From positions 1-6,628 of the forward strand of contig CAZXLZ010000064.1 in the NCBI GenBank assembly GCA_964642045.1: a stretch of 6,628 nucleotides of DNA. Reading direction: 5' to 3'. The number at the start of each line of letters is the position of its first letter. Within the stretch, counting starts at the first letter, position 1. This document shows, one piece after another, positions 1 through 6,064 of this stretch. The position numbers and the translations under genes were made by a program. The stretch is from RGIG5057 sp964642045 (GTDB lineage Bacteria; Bacillota; Clostridia; TANB77; CAG-465). The notes beneath the pieces are model-generated. The model did not search any database. It had not been told where the DNA came from and saw only the letters and a list, made by a program, of their open reading frames with translations.

Positions 1-17
1 CGCTACTGCTTTTCAAG

Positions 18-40
18 AACCACGGGTGTAACCCGTGGTT
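18..40. repeat. Palindromic repeat, left copy (IS200/IS605-type hairpin or terminator)
   Basis: A perfect inverted repeat has 10-bp arms (AACCACGGGT and ACCCGTGGTT) around a 3-nt loop (GTA). A near-identical palindrome lies at 6581-6605. Read on the minus strand, the left copy is preceded by AAAA and followed by CTTG, as the right copy is on the plus strand (followed by GTTCTTG), so the two copies are inverted. GC-rich short-loop hairpins of this kind are typical of IS200/IS605 element ends and of the 3' ends of TnpB guide RNAs. They can also act as terminators. The hairpin is seen directly; the mobile-element origin is inferred. Confidence 0.6.
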
Positions 41-56
41 TTCAAATTACAAGAAG

Positions 57-90
57 AATAGCGCCAGTTCATAAAATAACTGGTGCTATT
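57..90 (-). terminator. Hairpin downstream of the Nudix gene, probable bidirectional terminator
   Basis: Thirteen-base arms (57-69, AATAGCGCCAGTT; 78-90, AACTGGTGCTATT) pair fully except for one G-T position, around an 8-nt loop. The hairpin begins about 87 nt beyond the Nudix stop on the minus strand. The sequence after the stem on that strand (CTTCTTGTAATTT) is T-rich but not a clean T-run, so termination is probable rather than certain. On the plus strand the trailing sequence is AT-rich and could serve a gene entering from the left. Confidence 0.5.
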
Positions 91-176
91 ATATAAATAT
101 TCTAAAATCTCACTTACAACAATAGTTGCTGTGCTATTTTTATTCTTTGATTTCTAGAGTATTACTATTTTTATAT

Positions 177-719
177 TTAATTATTATCTAACCATTCATA
201 ATATTTAATCAAATATTCCCAACAACCTTCTTTATCAGTAATTCCATTATAATTATCTTTAATCTTCTCTATAATTTCATTTTTATCTATCCATTTAACT
301 TCTGATACTTCTTCCTCTTGTAGTTGTAATTTAGTTTCATCTATTTCTTTATTTGCTATATAATATTCATTAAAATGATTGTTTACAATGTCACCCTTTA
401 TATTAGTTGAAGTTGTTGCTCCTATAAAAGTTATATCATTTTTACTTAATTCAATTCCTAGTTCCTCTTTACATTCTCTAATTATAGATTGAAAACCAAA
501 TTCCCCTGTTAATACATGTCCACCTGCTGTTATATCCCACATATTTGGCCACATCTTCTTATTTGAACTTCTTCTTTGTAACAAAACTTGACCTTTCGAA
601 TTTATTATAAATACAACAACTGCTTTATGCCATAATCCTTCTTTATGACATCTTTCCCTAGACTCTACTTTTCCTGTATATTCACCTTTTTCATTTAAAA
701 CATCAAAAAATTCTTCCAT
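177..719 (-). CDS. Nudix hydrolase (YfcD/IPP isomerase-like branch)
   Basis: A 180-residue Nudix-fold protein expected to hydrolyse a nucleoside diphosphate linked to another moiety, or a related pyrophosphate, with Mg2+ in the cytoplasm. The Nudix box is complete: G67, E73, R81-E82, E85-E86, G88 in the GX5EX7REUXEEXGU pattern. It is preceded by W61-D-I-T-A-G-G-H68. The N-terminus (FDVLNEKGEYTGK, then HKEGLWHKAV at 25-34) resembles the YfcD-type branch of the isopentenyl-diphosphate isomerase-like Nudix proteins. The NTCCSHP-type catalytic cysteine segment of true type I isomerases is missing, so Idi activity is unlikely. An AAGGAGT ribosome site at 726-732 sits 6 nt before the ATG. The gene is last of the leftward series, 162 nt beyond mgtE, and may be read through from mgtE or use a weak promoter of its own. 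The substrate cannot be told from sequence. Confidence 0.9.
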   Translation of the reverse strand: MEEFFDVLNEKGEYTGKVESRERCHKEGLWHKAVVVFIINSKGQVLLQRRSSNKKMWPNMWDITAGGHVLTGEFGFQSIIRECKEELGIELSKNDITFIGATTSTNIKGDIVNNHFNEYYIANKEIDETKLQLQEEEVSEVKWIDKNEIIEKIKDNYNGITDKEGCWEYLIKYYEWLDNN

Positions 720-744
720 TGCTACACTCCTTTACCTAAAATTA

Positions 745-774
745 CATATACCATTGCACTAGCAGGAGAAACAA
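745..774 (-). promoter_or_regulatory. Weak candidate promoter for the Nudix gene
   Basis: On the minus strand TTGTTT (769-774) lies 18 nt before TATATG (745-750). The -10 is preceded by TGG, an extended -10 element. Both hexamers are poor matches. The -35 overlaps the 760-801 inverted repeat, so that repeat could affect its use. Transcription would start about 20 nt before the Nudix ATG, close to its ribosome site. This is offered only because the 162-nt gap from mgtE suggests separate control. Confidence 0.25.
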
Positions 775-801
775 CATATTTTGCATCTATTTCTCCTGCT
801 A
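760..801. repeat. 12-bp inverted repeat between mgtE and the Nudix gene
   Basis: The arms TAGCAGGAGAAA (760-771) and TTTCTCCTGCTA (790-801) are exact reverse complements around an 18-nt loop. No T-run follows on either strand, so it is not a standard intrinsic terminator. A smaller inverted repeat (TTGTAG 828-833, CTACAA 838-843) lies nearer the mgtE stop. The pair may be an operator, an RNA structure in the mgtE-Nudix transcript, or chance. Confidence 0.45.
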
Positions 802-881
802 CTACTAAAATAAATGCACACTAGCTCTTGTAGCATACTACAAATTTTACTATTTACACTTTCTTTTTTTATATAATCACA

Positions 882-2213
882 TTACAGCCCAAGCACATTT
901 GTTGCTATCATGAAATATATAAGAACTGAGCAAGTATCAACAATAGTCGTAATAAGTGGCGCTGCCATGATAGCAGGGTCAAGTTTAAGCCTTTTAGCAA
1001 GCATAGGAAGAAGGCATCCTAAAGTCTTTGAAAGCACTACTGTACATATAAGTGCCATACCTAAAACAATTCCAAGTTTTCCATTTTTATAAATCAAACT
1101 TGCACCAATACCAACTATAGTAGCCAAAGTAGTTCCAACTAAAATAGCAACTCTTACTTCTTTAAATAATGCTCTAAATAAATCTTTTAATCTTATTTCT
1201 TCTGTTGCAAGTCCCCTTATAATAAGAGTTGAAGCTTGTGATCCACAGTTTCCGCCAGTATCCATAAGCATCGGAATAAAAGCAACAAGTACAGGAACAG
1301 CAGCAAAGGCCTCTTCATAATGAGTAATTATACTACCAGTCATAACAGCTGAAACCATAAGAAACATAAGCCACACAATCCTATTTTTAGCATGTTTGAA
1401 TACTGATGTTTCAAAATATTTATCCTCAAGTGGTGTAACGGCCGCCATCTTTGAAAAATCTTCCGTATTTTCATCTTGCAAAACTTCCATTGCATCATCA
1501 ACGGTTACAATACCTACAAGCCTATCTTCATTATCAACTATTGGAAGTGCCAAAAAATCATATTTTTGTAGTCTTCTAGCAACGGTTTCTCTATCTTCTA
1601 GAGTATAGCCTTTAATAATATTGGTATTCATAAGCTCAGATATTTTTGTATTTTCATCAGCTAAGATAAGCTGCTTTACTGATACAAGTCCTATCAATTT
1701 TCTAGCCTTATCTAGAACATAACAAGTATATATAGTTTCACTATTTATACCTTCTTTTCTTATTTTTTTGAAAGCCTCTTTAACAGTAATACTAGATTTT
1801 AAATCTATAAACTCATTCGTCATTATACTTCCAGCACTTTCTTCTGGATAACTTAAAAATTCATTAATAATCTTTCTTTCTGACATAGGAATAGTCTTTA
1901 ATATCCTATTAACAAGATTTGCAGGCATTTCACCTATAAAGTCAACAGCATCATCAGTATAAAGCTCATCCATTACATCTTTAAGTTCACTGTCATTTAA
2001 AGACTTTATCAAATTCTCCTGAGTATCATGACCTATCTCAGAAAAAACTTCTGCCCCAACCTCTTTAGAAAGTAATCTGAATACAATAAGCATATATTCA
2101 TAATCTAGTTCTTCAAACACAAGTGCTATATCTTTAGGGCTCATTTTTTCTAAATATTCCTTTAGATTACTTAACTTTTTATCTTTTATATAATTAATTA
2201 TTTCTTCCTTCAC
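882..2213 (-). CDS. mgtE: Magnesium transporter/channel MgtE
   Basis: A 443-residue MgtE-family Mg2+ channel of the cytoplasmic membrane, of normal family length. The domain order is complete. An acidic N-terminal helical domain spans about 1-130 and includes the conserved TDDAVDFIGEMP stretch (86-97). A CBS pair follows at about 133-250. The pore domain at about 278-441 has five predicted helices. The signature GGNCGSQ (320-326) follows P314, and D426 in the last helix matches the aspartate of the Mg2+ selectivity site known in the Thermus protein. In that family the N and CBS domains bind intracellular Mg2+ and close the pore. The start is GTG (2211-2213), with AAAGGAG at 2219-2225. It begins 13 nt after the ung stop, so it should be co-transcribed and translationally coupled with ung. 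No M-box-type Mg2+ riboswitch is possible in that gap. Confidence 0.96.
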   Translation of the reverse strand: MKEEIINYIKDKKLSNLKEYLEKMSPKDIALVFEELDYEYMLIVFRLLSKEVGAEVFSEIGHDTQENLIKSLNDSELKDVMDELYTDDAVDFIGEMPANLVNRILKTIPMSERKIINEFLSYPEESAGSIMTNEFIDLKSSITVKEAFKKIRKEGINSETIYTCYVLDKARKLIGLVSVKQLILADENTKISELMNTNIIKGYTLEDRETVARRLQKYDFLALPIVDNEDRLVGIVTVDDAMEVLQDENTEDFSKMAAVTPLEDKYFETSVFKHAKNRIVWLMFLMVSAVMTGSIITHYEEAFAAVPVLVAFIPMLMDTGGNCGSQASTLIIRGLATEEIRLKDLFRALFKEVRVAILVGTTLATIVGIGASLIYKNGKLGIVLGMALICTVVLSKTLGCLLPMLAKRLKLDPAIMAAPLITTIVDTCSVLIYFMIATNVLGL

Positions 2214-2218
2214 ACTTT

Positions 2219-2225
2219 CTCCTTT
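2219..2225 (-). promoter_or_regulatory. Ribosome binding site fixing the GTG start of mgtE
   Basis: AAAGGAG on the minus strand lies 5 nt before GTG and 1-2 nt upstream of the ung stop codon region. It selects the GTG start, and its position between the two reading frames favours translational coupling with ung. Confidence 0.7.
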
Positions 2226-2226
2226 A

Positions 2227-2889
2227 TCATATATTCTCTATTTGGAAATCTATTTTTTCCATACCATTTTTCTCTAAAAATTCATTAGCTTTAGAAAAAT
2301 GTTTACATCCAAAAAATCCATTATTAGCAGAAAATGGACTTGGATGAACAGTCTTTAATACCAAATGTTTAGGATTAGTAATAAGTGCTTCTTTTTCCTT
2401 TGCATATGCACCCCAAAGTAGAAAAACCACAGGCGTATCTTTTTTATTAATCTCGGAAATAACAGTATCTGTAAATTTCTCCCATCCTTTTAATCTATGG
2501 CTTCCGGGTTTATTCTCTTCAACTGTTAAAACACTGTTTAAAAGAAGTACGCCCTGCTTTGCCCACTTTTCTAAAAACCCATTATTTGGTATATAACAGC
2601 CTAAGTCATCATGAATTTCTTTGTATATATTTTGTAGCGAGGGTGGAACTTTTATTCCTGGCATAACAGAAAAACTAAGTCCATGAGCCTCACCTATACC
2701 ATGATATGGGTCTTGTCCAAGGATTACAACTTTAACATCTTCATATGGAGTAAGTTTTAAGCTATTAAAAATATTTTCTTTTGCAGGAAATATAGTTTTT
2801 GTCCTATATTCTCTATTTACAAATATAGTTAGCTCTTTAAAATAATCTTTCTTTTTTTCTTCATTTAATAATTCTTCAAAATATGCCAT
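2227..2889 (-). CDS. ung: Uracil-DNA glycosylase, family 1
   Basis: A 220-residue enzyme that removes uracil from DNA in base excision repair. Motif A is GQDPYHG (58-64) with catalytic D60. LLLNSVLTV (115-123) supplies the uracil-recognising asparagine N118. The C-terminal motif is HPSPFSA (182-188) with catalytic H182, followed by GFFGCKHF (191-198). Length and motif spacing match family 1 Ung, so the gene is intact. The usual intercalating leucine of HPSPLS is phenylalanine (F186) here. I chose the ATG at 2887-2889 because AGGTG (2896-2900) is spaced correctly for it. A GTG three codons upstream (2896-2898) is part of that ribosome site. The gene has its own extended -10 promoter and is first of a two-gene unit with mgtE. 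Confidence 0.96.
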   Translation of the reverse strand: MAYFEELLNEEKKKDYFKELTIFVNREYRTKTIFPAKENIFNSLKLTPYEDVKVVILGQDPYHGIGEAHGLSFSVMPGIKVPPSLQNIYKEIHDDLGCYIPNNGFLEKWAKQGVLLLNSVLTVEENKPGSHRLKGWEKFTDTVISEINKKDTPVVFLLWGAYAKEKEALITNPKHLVLKTVHPSPFSANNGFFGCKHFSKANEFLEKNGMEKIDFQIENI

Positions 2890-2895
2890 CAAAAT

Positions 2896-2900
2896 CACCT
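2896..2900 (-). promoter_or_regulatory. Ribosome binding site deciding the ung start
   Basis: AGGTG on the minus strand lies 6 nt before the ATG at 2887-2889. The alternative GTG start falls inside this site and has no ribosome site of its own, so the shorter 220-residue form is preferred. Confidence 0.65.
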
Positions 2901-2911
2901 AATTTTCTTAA

Positions 2912-2940
2912 ATTATACCACACAATTATTTTTTTGTATA
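2912..2940 (-). promoter_or_regulatory. Promoter of the ung-mgtE unit (extended -10)
   Basis: The minus strand reads TATACA (2935-2940), a 17-nt spacer, then TATAAT (2912-2917). The -10 is an exact consensus and is preceded by TGG, giving an extended -10. The -35 matches TTGACA at four of six positions. The predicted start is near 2905, giving a leader of only about 15 nt, too short for any riboswitch. Confidence 0.65.
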
Positions 2941-2960
2941 ATGTATGATAAAATAATTAA

Positions 2961-3620
2961 CTAATTATTATTTTTTATTCTATATAGAAGTCTTATTTTT
3001 CTTTTTATACCATCTATGTTAATAGGTGCATGCTCATGTCCAGGATATATATTTACACTCTCAAATCTATTAAATATTTTTTCTATTGATTTGCCCATTT
3101 CACTAATATTTCCAGACTTTAAATCACATCTACCATAACAATTATGAAAGATAGTATCACCTGTAAATAATGCATTTAACTTTTCTACATAAATGCATAT
3201 AGAGCCATTTGTATGACCTGGTGTATGGATAATCTCAAAATCTAACTCTCCATTTTTTATATTCTGGCCATCTACAATAACATTCATATCTTTTGAGGTT
3301 ATATTTTGCCTCTTTATTCCCAAATATTCAAAATATGGTTTTTCTTCATCTTCTATACCATCTATATCATTTTCATGTATATATACCTTAGCATTAGTAT
3401 ACTCTTTTATATCATCTAGCGCACCTACATGATCTGCATGACAATGAGTTAAAATAATCTTGCTTACTTTTGCATTTTCTTCTTTTATTTTATTAATTAT
3501 TTTTTCTGAATCTAAACCAGGATCTATTACTAACGCCTCATTATTTTTATCTACTACTATATAACAATTTGTTGGATAATCATCATTTCCAACTTTTACA
3601 ACAATTATTCTTTCTTTCAT
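2961..3620 (-). CDS. Metallo-beta-lactamase-fold hydrolase (glyoxalase II-like)
   Basis: A 219-residue cytoplasmic hydrolase of the metallo-beta-lactamase superfamily. Both metal sites are visible: HCHADH (59-64) supplies H59, H61, D63 and H64; TPGHT (133-137) supplies H136; TGDT (153-156) supplies D155; and PGHE (193-196) supplies H195. The early N18-C-Y-I-V-V-D and L-V-I-D-P-G-type strand (30-35) are typical of short glyoxalase II-like (YcbL-type) enzymes, which hydrolyse S-acyl thioesters. The C-terminal substrate-binding domain of classical glyoxalase II is absent, so hydroxyacylglutathione specificity should not be assumed. The gene starts at ATG with a modest AAGGT site (3626-3630). It lies 62 nt upstream of ung and 107 nt downstream of the dehydrogenase gene, and probably forms its own unit or is partly read through. 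Confidence 0.9.
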   Translation of the reverse strand: MKERIIVVKVGNDDYPTNCYIVVDKNNEALVIDPGLDSEKIINKIKEENAKVSKIILTHCHADHVGALDDIKEYTNAKVYIHENDIDGIEDEEKPYFEYLGIKRQNITSKDMNVIVDGQNIKNGELDFEIIHTPGHTNGSICIYVEKLNALFTGDTIFHNCYGRCDLKSGNISEMGKSIEKIFNRFESVNIYPGHEHAPINIDGIKRKIRLLYRIKNNN

Positions 3621-3641
3621 ATCTTACCTTGCTCTTTTTAC

Positions 3642-3647
3642 ATTATA
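3642..3647 (-). promoter_or_regulatory. Candidate -10 element of the hydrolase gene
   Basis: An exact TATAAT on the minus strand lies about 21 nt upstream of the ATG. No convincing -35 is found at 16-18 nt and there is no TG extension, so the call is weak. The remainder of the 3621-3727 gap is AT-rich, with no clear terminator for the preceding gene. Confidence 0.3.
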
Positions 3648-3727
3648 ACTACTATTTATTTTCTTTGGATTTCTTATTAGCAGCATTAATGTTAATAATT
3701 TATATTTTAATCTACTGAACTCTTTTT

Positions 3728-4720
3728 TTAAGTTACTATATTTGTGCAGCTTCCCGTCTCAAAAAACTCTTTTATATTATTTAATGTTGTCTTAGTAATT
3801 TGATCTAGAGCTTCCTTAGTAAAGAAAGCCTGATGAGAAGTAATAACAACATTAGGCATTGAAAGAAGAATTGAAAGCTCTGGGTCTCTTATATATGAAT
3901 TAGACATATCATTTAGGAAATATTCTTCTTCATCTTCAAATACATCAAGACCAACACCACCAATATGCCCTTTTTCAAGCATTTCTATTAGTCCCTTTGC
4001 ATCAATTAATTTTCCTCTACTAGTGTTTATGATTACTACTCTTTTTTTCATTTTAGACATTGTATCTATATTTATCATCTTATTATTTTCATCTGTAAGT
4101 GGACAGTGCAGAGATATTATATCAGAATTTTTATATAATTCATCTAAACTTACATACTTAAATCCAAGATCTTTTTCTGCCTCTTTATCCTGATAAACAT
4201 CATATGCAATAACATTTGCACCAAATCCATTCATTATAGTTATAAATACTTTACCTATTTTTCCTGTACCTATTACTCCTACAGTTTTACCATGAATATC
4301 AAAACCTAAAAGACCATCCAAAGAAAAATTATATTTCTTTGCCCTTTGGTATGCTTTATACACTTTCCTGTTTAAATCAAGAAGTAATGCACATGCATGC
4401 TCTGCAACTGCATATGGCGAATACGCAGGAACTCTAACAGTTATTAGACCTTCAGGAAGTTTAGAAATTTCAACATTATTAAACCCGGCACATCTTAAAG
4501 CTATAAGCTTTACACCATATTTTTTAAGTTTTTTTAAAACTTCTTCATTTGCAGTATCATTTACAAATATACATATTACATCAAAACCTTGAGCAAGTGC
4601 TACTGTTTCCTCATTAAGTTTAGTTTTGAAATACGTAATTTCATAGTTATAATCCTTGTTATAACTTTCAAACATTTCTCTATCATATTCTTTTGTATCA
4701 AAAAAAGCAATTTTTATCAT
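3728..4720 (-). CDS. D-2-hydroxyacid dehydrogenase (D-lactate dehydrogenase type)
   Basis: A 330-residue NAD-dependent enzyme reducing a 2-oxoacid, probably pyruvate to D-lactate, in the cytoplasm. The NAD-binding GTGKIG (151-156) is followed by D174 at the end of the next strand, which favours NADH over NADPH. The catalytic set is R235 (NTSRG), E264 (after GLDVF) and H296 (SHQAFFT), with substrate-side VPAYSP at 97-102. These positions fall very close to those of lactobacillal D-LDH. Length is normal. Close relatives in clostridia reduce branched or aromatic 2-oxoacids (2-hydroxyisocaproate or phenyllactate dehydrogenases), so the substrate is uncertain and no symbol is given. A GAGGT site at 4730-4734 precedes the ATG. 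The gene starts 26 nt after the HAD phosphatase gene, so the two should share one transcript. Confidence 0.92.
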   Translation of the reverse strand: MIKIAFFDTKEYDREMFESYNKDYNYEITYFKTKLNEETVALAQGFDVICIFVNDTANEEVLKKLKKYGVKLIALRCAGFNNVEISKLPEGLITVRVPAYSPYAVAEHACALLLDLNRKVYKAYQRAKKYNFSLDGLLGFDIHGKTVGVIGTGKIGKVFITIMNGFGANVIAYDVYQDKEAEKDLGFKYVSLDELYKNSDIISLHCPLTDENNKMINIDTMSKMKKRVVIINTSRGKLIDAKGLIEMLEKGHIGGVGLDVFEDEEEYFLNDMSNSYIRDPELSILLSMPNVVITSHQAFFTKEALDQITKTTLNNIKEFFETGSCTNIVT

Positions 4721-4746
4721 ATCTATACCACCTCTACACTAATTTT

Positions 4747-5331
4747 TTATATATTCTTTATCTTATTATATATATCATACCAGCTATAACATCTTATTAT
4801 ATTTTCTCCAATACATTCTTTATTATACCCTGCATCAAAGCATATAATTTTCTTTGCTACTGTGCGCAAAGACATTATGTTATATGGACTATCTTCTATC
4901 ATGATATCAATGTTATTTTCTAACAAATATTTTCTCTTGTCTTCTTTAGAAAATATTATTTTATCATAATATATATCATTTTTCTTAAGCCATTCATTTA
5001 CAATTTTTCTCATTTTCTCCCCATTTTCACTATCTTCAGTAGTGTACACCCTTGCAGTTATTATATATATTTCATGTCCATCATTTTTTAACTTATTTAT
5101 TACTTCACTTGCAAAATCCCTTACTGGATAATTTACTGAATAATCATATATATACTTATTCCAGAAAATTTCTTCATTATGCATGCCCCAATCAAAACAA
5201 TCACCAGAATAATATTTATATAATTTTATATCATTTAAAACATTATTTTCATAAGCATATTTTGAGCCGTAATCTAGCTGAAATCTATGTATATCTGTTA
5301 AAACGCCGTCAATATCAACACCTATTCTCAT
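4747..5331 (-). CDS. HAD-superfamily phosphatase, 5'-nucleotidase (NT5C/YqfW-like)
   Basis: A 194-residue cytoplasmic HAD-fold phosphatase. Motif I is D6-I-D8-G-V-L-T-D, with nucleophile D6 and acid/base D8. Motif II is T92 in IITAR (90-94). A lysine in FSKEDK (127-132) is the likely motif III, and E146-D147 in MIEDSPYN is motif IV. The opening and overall length resemble the 5'(3')-deoxyribonucleotidase and YqfW-like families, which dephosphorylate nucleoside monophosphates. The actual substrate is not determinable here. The start at 5329-5331 is supported by AGGAG (5339-5343) 7 nt upstream and by a promoter ending just beyond it. It is first of a two-gene unit with the dehydrogenase. No functional link between the two is obvious, and co-regulation may simply reflect position. 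Confidence 0.85.
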   Translation of the reverse strand: MRIGVDIDGVLTDIHRFQLDYGSKYAYENNVLNDIKLYKYYSGDCFDWGMHNEEIFWNKYIYDYSVNYPVRDFASEVINKLKNDGHEIYIITARVYTTEDSENGEKMRKIVNEWLKKNDIYYDKIIFSKEDKRKYLLENNIDIMIEDSPYNIMSLRTVAKKIICFDAGYNKECIGENIIRCYSWYDIYNKIKNI

Positions 5332-5353
5332 ATAACCACTCCTAATTTAGAAT

Positions 5354-5382
5354 ATTTTACCATTTTTCTTATAAAAAGTAAA
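5354..5382 (-). promoter_or_regulatory. Promoter of the HAD phosphatase-dehydrogenase unit
   Basis: The minus strand reads TTTACT (5377-5382), a 17-nt spacer, then TAAAAT (5354-5359) preceded by TGG, an extended -10. The predicted start is near 5347, just ahead of the AGGAG ribosome site. A second TATAAT on this strand (5395-5400) lacks a spaced -35. Confidence 0.6.
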
Positions 5383-5418
5383 TTTATATACTAAATTATA
5401 TTAAATAAATATAACAAC

Positions 5419-5447
5419 TTGACATTTTATGTAAAATATTGTATAAT
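5419..5447 (+). promoter_or_regulatory. Exact-consensus sigma-A promoter of the paralogue pair
   Basis: TTGACA (5419-5424) and TATAAT (5442-5447) are separated by exactly 17 nt, the full sigma-A consensus. The start should lie near 5454, giving a leader of about 49 nt before the ATG at 5503. The -35 lies about 37 nt from the divergent -35 of the leftward promoter. The match implies strong basal transcription unless a repressor acts here. No clear palindromic operator is visible. Confidence 0.85.
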
Positions 5448-5489
5448 TTATATGTATTTTATAAAGTAAACAATTTCAATAAAATAAGT

Positions 5490-5494
5490 GGAGG
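5490..5494 (+). promoter_or_regulatory. Ribosome binding site deciding the start of the first paralogue
   Basis: GGAGG lies 8 nt before the ATG at 5503. An in-frame GTG at 5488 overlaps this site and has no ribosome site of its own, so the 161-residue form is preferred over the 166-residue one. Confidence 0.75.
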
Positions 5495-5502
5495 AAAAGT
5501 AT

Positions 5503-5988
5503 ATGTTTAATAACAAAAAGAAAAAAGAGACTTTTATAGAAAAGGTATATCGGATAAAGGAAAATTGCAATATAACTATAACAATTGTGATTATGATGTC
5601 TATTTTTTTATCATTTTTTGTAGGCCTAGAGTCAAAGCCCAGCCTTGAAAAGGCTGATATAAGTGATTTGAAAGTAAAGGCAACAGCGTTATATGAAAGC
5701 CGAATTCCAGGAAATACCTACGAAGTAAAATCGAATGATTCTAAATACACCTTTAAAATAACAGACTCTGGAGTCGAGGCAAAAAACATTGAGTACATGA
5801 ATACTTTGGTTGGATCAATTAATGAGGAAGGAAAGTTAACTTTTGAAGTTTCAGTGACCACAGATGATACAGTCTATATAGTTGGTCTTTTGATACGTTT
5901 ATTAGTCTTTTGTACAATTTTAGCGATTTTTACATTCTGGATTTTGACTAACCTTATAGACATGGTTTATAAATGGCAAAAAACTTAA
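5503..5988 (+). CDS. Two-helix membrane protein of unknown function, paralogue A
   Basis: I do not recognise this 161-residue protein. It has a lysine-rich N-terminus (NKKKKE at 4-9), a hydrophobic helix at about 23-41, a polar segment at 42-124 and a second helix at about 125-149, ending WQKT. The lysines favour a cytoplasmic N-terminus, which places the middle segment outside the membrane and the C-terminus inside. There is no lipobox, and the first helix is not followed by a signal peptidase site that I can see. Residues 52-117 align without gaps to residues 53-118 of the next protein with 23 of 66 identities. The shared pattern includes L56-K57, A60, Y64, I68-P69-G70, Y82, F84, T87-D88, N107, G110 and F114-E115. 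The gene has an exact-consensus promoter and is first of a two-gene unit. Candidate roles (sensing, envelope stress, immunity to a secreted factor) are guesses. Confidence 0.85.
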   Translation: MFNNKKKKETFIEKVYRIKENCNITITIVIMMSIFLSFFVGLESKPSLEKADISDLKVKATALYESRIPGNTYEVKSNDSKYTFKITDSGVEAKNIEYMNTLVGSINEEGKLTFEVSVTTDDTVYIVGLLIRLLVFCTILAIFTFWILTNLIDMVYKWQKT

Positions 5989-6064
5989 GCTACTATTAAC
6001 ATTTTACTTCACCTCAAAACAAAAAGCATCAACAAATCAACAACTTAATGGAGGTATTATACCT

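Noticed and set aside
910..1608. Plus-strand open frames at 910-1092 and 1396-1608
   Set aside because: They lie wholly antisense to mgtE, which has full domain and motif support. They are low-complexity serine-rich translations with no ribosome sites.
2924..2958. AT-only inverted repeat (AATTATTT and AAATAATT) between the hydrolase gene and ung
   Set aside because: The stem is all A/T pairs and overlaps the ung promoter region; in DNA this AT-rich such matches are expected by chance and are weak as terminators.
4589..5345. Plus-strand open frames at 4589-4789, 4693-4923 and 5052-5345
   Set aside because: They are antisense to the dehydrogenase and HAD genes, rich in I, Y, H and L as expected from AT-rich complement, and lack motifs or ribosome sites.
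5396..5417. Possible Rex (NADH-sensing) operator upstream of the HAD-dehydrogenase unit
   Set aside because: Only one half-site (TTGTTA, minus strand, 5412-5417) fits. The other half does not form the expected TTAACAA at the right spacing.
5488..5502. GTG start adding five residues to paralogue A
   Set aside because: The GTG overlaps the GGAGG ribosome site that serves the ATG at 5503, and has no upstream ribosome site itself.
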